DNA of 64,000 bases, taken from NCBI RefSeq assembly GCF_963576615.1, contig NC_088714.1:43928072-43992071 (forward strand). The letters are read 5' to 3'. The notes below the pieces were generated by a model, which searched no databases, was not told the DNA's origin, and saw only the letters and a program-made list of their open reading frames with translations. Made by a program: the position numbers and the translations under genes. Below are positions 55,401-64,000 of this stretch, piece after piece (position 1 is the stretch's first letter; each line of letters starts with the position of its first letter). The stretch comes from Watersipora subatra (lineage: Eukaryota > Bryozoa > Gymnolaemata > Cheilostomatida > Watersiporidae).

Positions 55401-58400
55401 TGCCATTTTACTTTTAATATTGCATTTCAATATAATAAGAGATATAATAAACATATATCATTATTGCTGTTGTTATTTAAATTACGTACAGTAGTTTAGG
55501 TCTACAGCTTGAATTAATATTTATTTTATTATTGTAAAACATAAGTTTGAGATAGTTAATTATTTATTTTATTAATAATTATTTCTGTTACATTTCTGTT
55601 ATTTCTGTTGCTCCTTTTTAGAGTCGTGCTCCCTCAAATTTATTTTATATCATCTCAAACAAGTCTCATTTACATTATACTCTGTCAATTCCTGCTGAGA
55701 ACTACTTTTTCGACAACCAACAGTACCCTTTCTTTTTTCCATTACTACTTTGGTCGTGGGCTGTATGACAGTGGAATTTCTAGTTTAAATAACAACAGCA
55801 ATAATGAAATATGTTTATTATATCTCTTATTATATTGAAATGCAATATTAAAAGTAAATGGCAAGCTGCCGTGTAATATACAATTTGAAAGTTGTTTGTT
55901 GGTTAAAATAAATATTAATTCAAGATGTAGACCTAAATTACTGTAGGTAATTAAACTAACAACAGCAATAATCAAATATGTTTATTACATATCTGAAATG
56001 CAATGTTAAAAGTAAAATATATTGTAATATACAGTTTGAAAGTTGGTTGTGTTGAATGTAGAACGGTTTTGACAGCGATATGTAACAGAAATAAATATTA
56101 ATAAAATAAATATTTAACTATCTCAAACTTATGTTTTACAATAATAAAATAAACATTAATTCAAGCCGTAGACCTAACCTACTGTACGTAATTTAACTAA
56201 CAACAACAATGCCAACAATAAAGAAATATGTTTATTATATCTCTGCAAATGTAAATCTAAATGCAATATTAAACGTTAAACGGCAAACTGATGTGTAATA
56301 TACAGTTTGAAAGTTGGTTGTGTTGTGATGAATGTAGAATGGTTTTGACAGCGATATGTAACAGAGAGCAAGCGTTGGCATTTACGCGTCTGGAAGTTTT
56401 ATGCAAACTGGAGTGAAATAACGAAATATTTTTGTCATAAAAGGGCGTTGTAGTAACGCCCTACCTTTTAGATAAGATGTAAAGAAATCTGGCTGATGTT
56501 CTAGATAATTTGAAAAACCTTCGGTAATTGGACAAAACCGTAGGCTGATAAACTGTGTACCCCATTTTCGTACCTGTAAATCGGTCTACGCCTCTAACAG
56601 TAGACAAACAGTACACAGTAAACAGTTCTACTATCTGTCGCACGGCTTTTTTGGCGTTTCGTAGGTCGGTCGAAACTATTAATAAACCAAGCTGTTCAAG
56701 CGTTTTGTGGCGATTTGTGGCAAGACTTTATCGTTCTATTCTCTGTCGCTCGGCGTTTCAATTTCCGGTCTTAACTTTAATTAAACGAAGCTTTTCAAGC
56801 GTTTTGTGACGATTTTCGTCCTAATAAATCTGTCTATTTATGTATAATCCGATCAGATGGGTTAGTTTTAGGTATTTGCGTCAACCTTTCAAAGGCTTGG
56901 TAACATATTTAAATAGGTTTATATGCGTTTTGTATCATTATTATATTTAAACGACTTTACTGAAAAATAGTTAAATTTGTTGATAGTATTTCGTTGCAAG
57001 GGTTTGGTGACGGCCGTTAACGGATAATTTTTCGGGAGTTGTGTGCACATGTGCATTTATCATAATTCTCCCAATCAATCGTTTCACTCTTGTTTGGTCG
57101 TGGGACTATTTGCTGCATCAGCCAAATCACCAGAACTTCAGCTAGTCTAGCCATCATGACTCAAAACAATTGATATAATATGTGACACTGTTTAACCTAA
57201 GTAAGTGACTGTTTTCCTTCAACAATGGTGCAAGAGGAGACAATTAACCATTTAGGAAATAACTAGTCTTATTACTGCCAGACTAGTTGATGGCTAAACT
57301 GTTCGCACAATAAACCAGTAGTTAAGAAGTACGCACGATAAACTATAAATCAGCTATGAGTGACTCATATCGATGAATTTTTATCAAATGAGTGTTCACA
57401 TTGGACTGCAATGATGACTATGTAGATGACCTACCAATGACCTTGTACTGATAAGGTGTGCTATTGCTGGCTGTGAGGAGATATTCATTACCCCAAGTGT
57501 TCTGTGGGGGTAAGGAAACATCACCATTTAGTACAGAGATTGGCTTGTTGGATTTTATCTGCAATAAAGAGAACACCAGGTGCCATTGTGTGCAACACTA
57601 AAGACCTCCATGAAAGTAAAAACAAGCAATAACCAAATACATTAATACAGTGGTTCTTAACCCGAGTTCAATGGAATCCTGAGATTTCAGAGAGCCTGTC
57701 TCAGGGTTCAATGTTCAAAGGTAACAGAAGGTCGCACTGATTTGCAAGGTCATGCCATTATGAAGAGATATTTAATTTTTTGAGGGTTCATGCATTGCGT
57801 TGGTTTGTTCTTTGAATGTAGTAAGTTGAATATGCAGTTCATTCTGTGCACCAGTAAAACATATACACATATCTTAAATGTAAAAAAAACATTTTATTTT
57901 TCAATAAAGACTTTGGTGAAAGCTCGTCTAAAACTAGTGAAGTTCAGTACGTCTAACAGTTGTCAGTACCTTTGAATTACAAGGGCTAGCTCAGAGGCTG
58001 GTTTACTCTACATCGTTGTACGTCAGCATTAATCCCACAATGCATCAGTGATCGTCTGTGATAATATTGTTCAAACTATCGCAAACCCACATCGGCAAAT
58101 AGTGCGCGGCATATCCTTCTCATTACACAATGCGGTCGCAAAAACAATGAAATACTAGGTCCGCAGCAACTGTCATAAGCTGTATATCAAGCACTCCTTA
58201 ACAACTAATCACCATCACCAAAGTAGTGCACATTGCAGGTTGCTGTTGGTGCATGGTGAAATACAGTAAACGCTCCTAGAAAGTAAATACTTTGTTGCAG
58301 AAACGTTTACATTATAGAGATTTTATGTTATACAAACAGAAAATTTAAGTTATAAGGATTTGATGTTATAGGAACAGTATAATACATGTAAATTTCCTAA

Positions 58401-61400
58401 TCCATTCCAAGATCATCTCAAACTTTAAACTCACTGAACGTTTACATTATAGGGATTTTATGTTATACGAACAGTAAAATACTTGTAGCCTAATCCGTTC
58501 TAAGATCTTCCCAAACTCAATCTTTCGGCCAAACAAAAAGAAAAAACTAGAAGTAACCTTTTCAATTGAAAAACTGTACAGTAACTGTAGTATTGTTGGT
58601 TTGTTTCATTAAGTTTTACTGTATACTATTTCGCTGTATTTCACTGTATCAATTTCACTCAATTTATGGTTCATAATTACAATAATTTTACAACAAGTGA
58701 AGGGAGGCGCACACCTTTCAATGTCAATTTGTATTAATTCTTTTCATTTTTTTTAGACAGCAAGGTCTATTATACAAAAGAAAAATATTGCAAAATAATT
58801 TATATATCTAGAAAAAATTAAAAAAAGTCGCTACTATATTTATTAATAGCGGTGTCTGTCTGACCGTCCATCTATCCGTCGTTAGTTTCGAGGTTAGAAT
58901 AAAAGACCGCTTTCATCGGGACTAAAACTCATGACACTCAGCTTGTTATATCAACACTTCAACCCCCGCATCAATAGATCACCTTGAAATGTCACATAAT
59001 TATTGCGCTGCTACTTATTTTGTCTGTTTTATCGACACACCTGACAATCTTTCAAGGCGAATTAGATTGCCAGGGTACTAGTATCTATAATAAAAAGTCC
59101 TTTATGTCATTTTTCTCTCGAGCGAGGCAAGAGAGGAAGATATTCTTATGATATTCTTAGGCTAACTACAAGATTCTCATTCTTCAAATCGAATTTGAGA
59201 ATTGTCATCGACTTGACACTTTAAGTTGTATAGAATTCTTTACATAGTACGAAACAAAACTTTAAATAAATTTTTTATTTTAGGAGTAATTTTACGTTAT
59301 AAAGAGCGCCACACTATCTAGAAAAGTTGACAGCTGTAATATCTCTCGACATATCCGTGTTGCCTTGGCAATAACAATGGTTTATGATGCTTATAGTTGA
59401 CAAATAATCGTTGAGAGGACAACCCTGACATTCAGCGACAGAGTGAACTAGCATTTTAAAAAGCAAAATAAACATTTTATAGACCACTCAATCACTTGGT
59501 GCAGAGTTGCAATCACTGACAGACATTTTGAGCATTGTTTTCATACTGTGTTTGTAGACAGCTACGTGTAATACAGCGTTGAAGCATATCATGTTCAGTA
59601 TTGTCTGACATTTGAGATATTGCAAAATGTATTGATGGTATCTTTTGATAATAGAACACTGTTCAAATTGGGGCATACAAGCTTACTCCAAAGTTCTAAT
59701 TTTCTTTGACATTTCCTCTTTTCATTTGTTCATAGTCACTTAAAACAGTTAATAAGAAAAATTGTGGAGACTACCTTAGTCCCAGCTAGCTGATTTGAGT
59801 GTGTCACTACACGAGACTCCCCCTTGTTAAGTTTAACAGCTCCAGATGGATCATAGTCTATCCTATCGACTGAAATTCTTCCTTCTGCTTTTGGTTTTAT
59901 TGTCAGCTCTGTGTCATCCTCCATCGCTGTGGCAACTAAACAAAAAGCAGTTTTTTGATAAAACTTGATCACTGTGAATAGGAGGGAGCACTACAAAATG
60001 GTTGCTACAGAAACCAACCTATTCCACATAAGATTATGCTCACACTGTGTTTGTCCTTTAGTTTCTACATGTACATGTATTTGGATTACCAGTCCAAAAG
60101 AAGGTGAGGCTATCTTGTAACACGGCCGACAGCAGATATTCATTACTAAGGGTATTTATAGCCCAGTCACCAAGCCAATTTAAAACATTGATTTAGAAAA
60201 TCCTTCATACAATAATAATTATAAGCCTTTCCCGAAAGGAGTTGCCCACTCTTTGTTTTTTCAGTTGAAGTACCTATAGCCTATATACATGTACATGTAT
60301 ATAAATCTCAGGGTTTGCCTGTCAGTCGTTTGTGTGTCTAGTTATCGCAATAGCGCTTTAGGTACAAAAATTCTGCTTCAGAACGAATTTGAACTTTCAA
60401 CCTTCAGGTTTGTAGGCAGACATTCTATCCACTAAGCCATTCTGGGGACATGTTCCAGCAGAACATTCTATCCACTAAGCCATTCTGGGACATGTTCCAG
60501 TGGAACAATCTATCCACTAAGCCACATGGCTTACTTGCGATGCAATATAATAATTGTATACATAGTTATTACACTTGCCAATCTTTAATGCTGATTGGTT
60601 AAAATACCTACGGTTCACGCATGAACTAATTTACTAGAAGAAAAATGCTACTAAAAGAAAAATTTATACTGATATATGTATGTTCAGTCACACCTTGACA
60701 TACGACTTAATGCATTCTGACCCTGAGCTCGTATGTCAATCTACTTGTGTCTCAAGGCATTATTTCCTAGATAAAATATCTAAATACAAATTACTTTGTT
60801 ACTATACCATGACAAATAAACATAAAAACTGTTGTAACACAGTGATGTGTTTTATCTGTTGTAATACAGTGAATACGCTGAAAAAGTAACAAATACATAT
60901 TTAGTTGTTGGAATATGCAATAAAACGTAACATTACTATGAACACTGCTGTAAGTTTTTACCTTCGAGACAGACGCGATGGCTAATGGCAGTCTGAGAGA
61001 CTCGACGGCAACGCGTTCAGCACACTAAACTTTTTTGAAGCTGCGTAACAGAAACTTTGAATTCAACTTGATAATAAATTTATAACAAGCCCATGTACAA
61101 GAATGCGGCGTCCAGCCCCACTCAGATACCTACCACAATCATTGTCAGCTGCAATGGCTGTATATTCAGTACCAAGTACATCCACAGGTAATAGGTTGGA
61201 TAGCGCACGTCCCACACTACAACAAGATATGCTTGTAAAAGATATGCTTGTAATTTTCTTGCTTGTAAAATGTTCAGTACTTATGTGTGTCCATATACTC
61301 TCAGACTTGAATGTTTTAGATAAGATAATGAATCCTTTGTGATATTATAATGTTACAACCAAATTTTAAACTTATTTAGCGTTCTTATAAAATATGGTTG

Positions 61401-62086
61401 CAAAATCTCTTTCCTATTCTACATCAAATATTTTTATTTTCTTACTTTTATCCTGGTATACATGTACTGTAGCCAGTAACAATTATAAATGAGGAGTTGT
61501 CTTCTTGTTTGGTTGAGCGATATATTATTGAGTCAAAGTAATTGGAGTAAGTAAAGGCAAAAACATTGGAGTTACCCTCTCAACATGATTTATGATGAAA
61601 ACAAAAGAGTGCTTTAGTTTTTATCATTTAATCATAAAATATGAATAAAAGAATAACAAAACAGTCGCAAATGAAAACGAGGTAAATTTTTTAGCCATGT
61701 GACATATCAAGGTTGACACAAGGCCTATGGCTTTATACACTCTTAATACATACAAATTTAAATATGAAAAATGGAGATTTAAGTCACTAAACTTATCAAA
61801 CTCACTTTTCAAGGTAATAATAAAATTATAACAATCATAGTAACGATCCTGGCCACCACCTTCAGGTGATAAAAAAGATAATAAATCGATAGTACAAACA
61901 AATCTAAAAACAATTACATATCATTTGACTACTAAAAATAAGTTTCTTATGTTTCCCTCTCAGTATATGACACCTGATCAGTAGATGACAGATTTACCTT
62001 AGAGTTGCAATGATTGCATCATCACAAGAGATTTGAAAACTTCCCGATACTCCAAGTTGTCTTTGTTTTCCTCTTTTTATGCTGAC
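46262..62086 (-). CDS. IgGFc-binding-type / MopE-motif / transmembrane protein gene (5' incomplete)
   Basis: Minus exons joined in phase: 62086-61998, 61216-61134 (or 60145-60090), 59935-59775, 57558-57435, 50268-50080, 49995-49852, 49541-49381, 46483-46262. The ectodomain (about 310 residues) carries motifs of the IgGFc-binding protein N-terminal domain: SGSFQISCD, LGTEYTAIAA, AMEDDTELTIKP, IKSNKPISVLNG, TWGNEYLL and GDETLVTILPS. Next comes an Asp-rich NNDGLDNDCDNKVDEE motif, then one transmembrane segment and a 45-residue tail. Such receptors are expected at the cell surface with an extracellular ligand-binding role, perhaps in adhesion or immunity, but the ligand is unknown. The signal peptide exon is not found. 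Introns hold a 33-bp minisatellite and a 2.9-kb palindromic element. Confidence 0.83.
46490..47205. other. Intronic sequence without recognised features
   Basis: Between exons F and G; no gene or repeat seen. Confidence 0.45.
47213..47252. repeat. Perfect 18-bp-arm palindrome with 4-nt loop
   Basis: TTATTACCTTACCACATT-acta-AATGTGGTAAGGTAATAA, in the last intron of the IgGFc-type gene. Confidence 0.9.
47925..48880. repeat. 33-bp minisatellite (about 29 copies)
   Basis: Unit GTGTGAAGTGATAACTGTGTAAATTAGGTAACT with alternating variants (aagtgatagctg / atgtgataactg; taggtaac / taggtgac). Variants recur in a higher-order order in places. As 33 is divisible by 3, an 11-residue repeat frame appears on minus (LHSYHFTQLPN), but only at the edge; stops exist elsewhere. 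Confidence 0.95.
48881..49380. other. Intronic sequence
   Basis: No feature recognised. Confidence 0.45.
49381..49541 (-). CDS. IgGFc-type gene exon F: MopE-like Asp-rich motif
   Basis: 161 nt, acceptor TTGGCAG|GT, donor CGG|GTAAGT (strong), phase 1 to 0. Encodes VYCNPNKN, then NNDGLDNDCDNKVDEE and DDDGDGLVDED. DGxDNDCDxxxDE is the metal-binding motif named after MopE; here followed by a second, EF-hand-loop-like Asp cluster. Likely calcium-dependent stalk between ectodomain and membrane. Confidence 0.85.
49542..49800. repeat. Short intronic repeats with 'acagta' core
   Basis: Variants of 'cacctgcc(a)aatagtacagtaca' recur about eight times at 20-40-base intervals up to 49800. They look like a decayed tandem repeat and begin within the exon F acceptor region. 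Confidence 0.5.
49852..49995 (-). CDS. IgGFc-type gene exon E
   Basis: 144 nt, acceptor TTTTGCAG|AG, donor ACAG|GTTAGC, phase 1 to 1. Encodes HYEVFNGTYEIYSKRPTTVV and YGYITDE, the C-terminal 'G.Y.I.S..P..VYGY' strands of the domain. Confidence 0.82.
50080..50268 (-). CDS. IgGFc-type gene exon D
   Basis: 189 nt, acceptor GTTTTAG|AT, donor TATA|GTAGGT, phase 1 to 1. Starts DETLVTILPSTGQFPNIFNM and continues with HHLYIQVSRSLADEILIN. It is separated from exon C by a 7.2-kb intron, but the joined reading YKVIG-DETLVTI follows the family pattern. Confidence 0.82.
50501..50640 (-). CDS. Candidate exon, possible Ig-like fragment
   Basis: Minus, acceptor CCTTTCGAG|GT, donor-like ATTC|GTAAAT. Encodes STPNGEALNYTAGTNLIGHH and CLVHYGKGDTETVVL. 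The Cys in a beta-strand-like context suggests an immunoglobulin-like fold. It matches in phase with the candidate exon at 51386 (phase 1) but does not fit between exons C and D of the gene model. Either a skipped alternative exon or a remnant. Confidence 0.35.
50700..51385. other. Intronic sequence
   Basis: No feature recognised apart from the candidate exons on either side. Confidence 0.4.
51386..51560 (-). CDS. Candidate exon, possible Ig-like fragment
   Basis: Minus, strong donor ATCA|GTAAGT at its end; acceptor not fixed. Encodes RTCNCYVGDTICQVNGKRIQ and NLSLTMSGVIKCNSAVLVGL; the last resembles the 'L....G.Y.C.A' end of an Ig domain. Out phase 1 fits the exon at 50640. Confidence 0.35.
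52045..52400. repeat. 38-bp minisatellite (about 9 copies)
   Basis: Unit ACGGAGGTGTCACCAGCCATGTCAGACGCATCACAACT. Since 38 is not a multiple of 3, the same unit is read in three frames in turn, which explains three overlapping plus-strand frames here; none is a gene. Confidence 0.95.
52500..53235. other. Intronic sequence
   Basis: No feature recognised. Confidence 0.4.
53241..53288. repeat. Perfect 23-bp-arm palindrome with 2-nt loop
   Basis: GTCCAGTTAGTTTTAGTCCTAGC-TT- followed by its exact reverse complement. Confidence 0.93.
53300..53590. mobile_element. MITE-like inverted repeat
   Basis: Left 'ctaaattcaggctgtgaaataatctcagt..atgaaaggtagataa' mirrors right (minus) 'ctaaattcagccttcaaaataatctcagt..ctgaaaggtagataa', with a second inner mirror 'agctcaaaaa.ggtg'. 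No target duplication fixed. Confidence 0.65.
53870..54184. repeat. Inverted copy of 55490-55790
   Basis: From 'gaaattccactgtcatacag' through 'cccacgaccaaagtaataatgg' and 'tgagggagcacgactct' to 'tactgtacgtaat', this segment is the reverse complement of the central part of the palindromic element to its right. Confidence 0.85.
54185..57104. mobile_element. Large palindromic (fold-back) element
   Basis: Ends CCCACGACCAAACAAGAGTG on both strands. Arms of about 1 kb (54185-55210 and 57104-56060) are nearly identical and include 'ccgttaacggccgtcaccaaaccc' and 'gcgacagagaatagaacgat' blocks. The 0.85-kb middle is itself made of diverged inverted and direct copies of an AT-rich unit ('aaattacgtacagtag..tttaggtctacagcttgaatt', five or more copies). 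No transposase frame. No clear target duplication. It lies in the intron between exons C and D. Confidence 0.85.
57105..57434. other. Intronic sequence
   Basis: No feature recognised before exon C. Confidence 0.45.
57435..57558 (-). CDS. IgGFc-type gene exon C
   Basis: 124 nt, acceptor TATTGCAG|ATA, donor ATTG|GTAGGT, phase 0 to 1. Encodes IKSNKPISVLNGDVSLPPQN and TWGNEYLLTAS, the 'SDKPIAVFSG...WG.EY' block. Confidence 0.85.
57660..58260. other. Intronic sequence
   Basis: No feature recognised. Confidence 0.4.
58265..58500. repeat. Small tandem duplicate in intron
   Basis: 'acgtttacattatag.gattttatgttatac.aacag' occurs at about 58303 and again at 58438, with a related half copy at 58350-58380. 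Confidence 0.6.
58840..59480. other. Intronic sequence, possible Helitron or SINE fragment
   Basis: 'tgtctgtctgaccgtccatc' near 58855 resembles the sequence after Helitron 5' ends, but no terminus is seen. Nothing else recognised. Confidence 0.25.
59775..59935 (-). CDS. IgGFc-type gene exon B
   Basis: 161 nt, acceptor GTTTAG|TT, donor AAG|GTAGTC, phase 1 to 0. Encodes VATAMEDDTELTIKPKAEGR, a Tyr-Asp-Pro link, then VKLNKGESRVVTHSNQLAGT: the 'ATEDNTTVTI...L..GE' core of the domain. Confidence 0.85.
60090..60145 (-). CDS. IgGFc-type gene exon A (alternative 2, candidate)
   Basis: 56 nt, acceptor CCCTTAG|T (weak pyrimidine tract), donor ACTG|GTAATC, phase 2 to 1, the same phase class as exon I. 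Encodes NEYLLSAVLQDSLTFFWT, matching the second half of exon I in role (NEYLL against TEYTAIAA). Splicing I to A would break the frame, so the two can only replace each other. It may instead be a dead duplicate. Confidence 0.5.
60306..60660 (+). mobile_element. Helitron-type element, 3' end missing, with tRNA-like stretch
   Basis: 5' end TCTCAGGGTTTGCCTGTC after 'tataaa'. At 60385-60460 the minus strand has a tRNA-like order (TGGCTTAGTGGATAGAA as A-box region, GGTTGAAAGTTCAAATTCG as B-box region). The A-box part 'tctatccactaagcca' is present three times in tandem (60430, 60471, 60513). The expected CTAG end is absent. Confidence 0.6.
60685..60960. mobile_element. Pogo/Tigger-like end fragment
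   Basis: CAGTCACACCTTGACATACGACTTAATGCATTCTGA with 'gagctcgtatgtcaa' following resembles the right end of the Tigger-like element at 5597 (CAGTCATACTTCGACTTACGAG...). The opposite end was not found. Confidence 0.5.
61134..61216 (-). CDS. IgGFc-type gene exon I (alternative 1)
   Basis: 83 nt, acceptor TTGTTGTAG|T, donor TGTG|GTAGGT, phase 2 to 1. Encodes LSNLLPVDVLGTEYTAIAAD, which fits the 'LP..LGTEY' block of IgGFc-binding domains. It is in phase with exon H before and exon B after. Confidence 0.78.
61345..61990. other. Intronic sequence between exons H and I
   Basis: No feature recognised. Confidence 0.4.
61998..62086 (-). CDS. IgGFc-type gene exon H (first visible)
   Basis: 89 nt, acceptor TTCTCAG|GTC, donor AAG|GTAAAT, phase 0 to 2. 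Encodes VSIKRGKQRQLGVSGSFQIS, then CDDAIIATL: the early beta-strand part of the domain. Confidence 0.72.
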
Positions 62087-62089
62087 CTG

Positions 62090-63300
62090 AGAATGATAAA
62101 AAACTACCACCTATTTCTTGGTAACACAATTAGCATTGTTACAAACAGAAATAGCAGTTCTGTTGTGGTCTTAAAATGCCAAAACATCGACTATAAACTC
62201 CGTGGCTAACCAGGTTTCGTTACATCAGTAGTTTTACATAAAAGCAGAAAACAACCAAAGTTCCATAACTGTTACAGCCTTGCAAAATTATCATTTCACA
62301 TGCACATTTTTAATATTTGTGTAGGTGTATGAAGTTGAAAAACTTTCTTACTCAGAATAAGATGTAAGGAGGTTTATACTAAGTAGTTCTTTGAGCACGT
62401 GTACTAATAACTCCATTACTGTAGTCAAACATGAGAGCAACGGGTGAGTTGCACTGATATCATCAGCAACTATCATGGCTCAAGTGATTGACCTTAATCA
62501 AATGCAATAGTCTTCGACATTTGTGATGTAACAGCTCAAAAGGGCACATGTTGTTCGTCATGCAATAATGAGTTATAGAGATATGTAGTATAGCGTGCAG
62601 GAATTGAGTACAACCTCAGCTGAACCAGTGGTAATGAGTTTATAACCTCACCTCTCTAGAATTACTCACTCACTTTTTCATACGTAGGCCTATATATATA
62701 CATATATTCTTAAACGCAAACTAAAGAAAGCTGACAATTTAAATAGTTGACCATCTGTTGTCACAGAATTGATGAATTTTTTAGCACTTTTAACACTTAA
62801 TGTGTGTATATAAGCAGGTTCCCTTATCCATATCAACAACTTTTCATTGGCTATGAGAATAGATCAATTCCTTTTGAGCAGATAAATATTAAAGATCCAA
62901 GCTTGTAGAACTTGATGAAAAAAACAGAAATCAAAGAGAGTAATTCTATCAGACTCTTTCAAACATGATGTTTTAGAGGTAACTGAAGAAACATAATGAC
63001 TGCAGTACACAAAGTCTGATAGAGTGTCTATATTTGTTATAAATACTGAGTCTGATAGAGTGTATATATTAGTTATAAATAGACAAACAACTAGTTTTAT
63101 TGTAAAGCTCTTGTTGCTGAGGAGAGACTTTCTAACTTTGTCTATTTTAGATCCTACACTACTAAGAATTTCAATCAGCGTGTGATTGGAAACTTATGTT
63201 CTGTCAGCCGCCATTTTTCAGTTTCCGGTTGGTTAAAAATGCTCTCCGTATTTCAACGATATCCCAAGAACTAATAGCCCAAGGAATTTTAAACTTTGGA
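62090..63300. other. Sequence upstream of first visible IgGFc-type exon
   Basis: No signal-peptide exon recognised. Short direct repeat 'gtctgatagagtgt.tatatt.gttataaat' at 63015 and 63052. Confidence 0.4.
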
Positions 63301-63310
63301 ATTATACTGA

Positions 63311-63990
63311 AAACAGATGGGGAACAGAGAGACTGGGAACAGAGAGACTGGGAACAGAGAGACTGGGAACAGAGAGACTGGGAACAGAGAGACTGGGAAC
63401 AGAAAGACTGGGAACAGAGAGACTGGGAACAGAGAAACTGGAAACAGAGAGACTGGAAACAGGGATACTGGGAACAGAGAGACTGGGAACAGAGACTGAG
63501 AACAGAGAGACTGGGAACAGAGAGACTGGGAACAGAGAGACTGGGAACAGAGAGACTGGGAACAGAGATACTGGGAACAGAAAGACTGGGAACAGAGAGA
63601 CTGGGAACAGAGAGACTGGGAACAGAGAGACTGGGAACAGAGAGACTGAGAACAGAGAGACTGGGAACAGAGAGACTGGGAACAGAGAGACTGGGAACAG
63701 AGAGACTGGGAACAGAGAGACTGGGAACAGAGACTGGGAACAGAGAGACTGGGAACAGAGAGACTGGGAACAGAGAGACTGGGAACAGAGAGACTGGGAA
63801 AAGAGAGACTGGGTACAGAGAGACTGGGAACAGAGAGACTGGGAACAGAGAAACTGGGAGCAGAGAGACTGGGAACAGAGAGACTGGGAACAGAGAAACT
63901 GGGAACAGAGAGACTGGGAACAGAGAGACTGGGAACAGAGAGACTGGGAACAGAGAGACTGGGAACAAAGACTGGGAACAGAGAGGCCAA
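63311..63990. repeat. 15-bp minisatellite (about 45 copies)
   Basis: Unit GGGAACAGAGAGACT with sparse substitutions and occasional 3-bp losses (cagagactggg). Long Ser/Leu/Pro-Val frames on minus and a Gly-Asn-Arg-Glu-Thr frame on plus exist only because 15 is divisible by 3. It runs to within about 10-30 bases of the window end, so total length may be slightly larger. Confidence 0.97.
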
Positions 63991-64000
63991 ATTATTTTCG

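Noticed and set aside
60385-60460. Possible tRNA gene on minus
   Set aside because: A- and B-box-like blocks are present, but acceptor and anticodon stems do not pair; it is part of a repeated element.
63204-63990. Long Ser/Leu/Pro-Val frames of 233-254 codons
   Set aside because: Reading of the 15-bp minisatellite in different frames; no unique domain.

Overview
The window is eukaryotic and AT-rich. It has split genes with GT-AG introns, dense DNA transposons and retrotransposons, microsatellites and long minisatellites. I see no rRNA gene, no functional tRNA gene, no operon and no CRISPR array. The animal-type families present (B-box/TRIM-like protein, IgGFc-binding-type ectodomain, Kolobok, hAT, pogo, Helitron, Ty3 and Copia elements) suggest an invertebrate animal, probably a marine lophotrochozoan. 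The phylum is a guess.

Two host genes can be assembled exon by exon, both on the minus strand. (1) A TRIM-like gene has six exons between 19635 and 3629: B-box 1, B-box 2, two coiled-coil exons, a beta-propeller-like exon and a C-terminal exon after a 9.6-kb intron. All splice phases agree. (2) A gene for a putative single-pass membrane protein lies between 62086 and 46262. It has an IgGFc-binding-type ectodomain, an Asp-rich MopE-like motif, a transmembrane segment and a short cytoplasmic tail. Seven constitutive junctions are in phase, and one position has two candidate exons of the same phase class (61134-61216 and 60090-60145). The 5' ends of both genes are missing or unrecognised. Their introns carry most of the transposons.

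Layout: 0.1-3.5 kb minisatellite, Helitron-type elements and palindromes; 3.6-19.6 kb TRIM-like gene, whose introns hold a pogo/Tigger element, a decayed Ty3 pol, several MITEs and a hAT element with an 8-bp target duplication; 20.7-26.0 kb three Kolobok-like elements abutting at shared TTAA sites, the middle one carrying a THAP/DDE-type transposase remnant and, on the other strand, a gene for the P2X7-type cysteine-rich cytoplasmic domain; 26.0-30.1 kb decayed retroelement with an envelope-like ORF upstream of, and in frame with, protease-RT, interrupted by a fourth Kolobok copy; 30.2-30.6 kb five spaced short repeats; 31.4-34.7 kb two fold-back elements with 8-bp duplications; 36-39 kb a Copia fragment split by a fold-back element, which itself holds a Helitron end and a hAT-type element made almost wholly of a TTTCCAT satellite; 39.8-43.9 kb an apparently intact Ty3-like LTR retrotransposon with 141-bp LTRs; 46-62 kb the IgGFc-type gene with minisatellites and a 2.9-kb palindromic element in its introns; 63.3-64 kb a 15-bp minisatellite running almost to the window end.

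The points most worth checking are the P2X7-type domain inside a Kolobok-like element, the envelope-before-protease/RT gene order, the satellite-filled hAT element and the phase-matched alternative exons.
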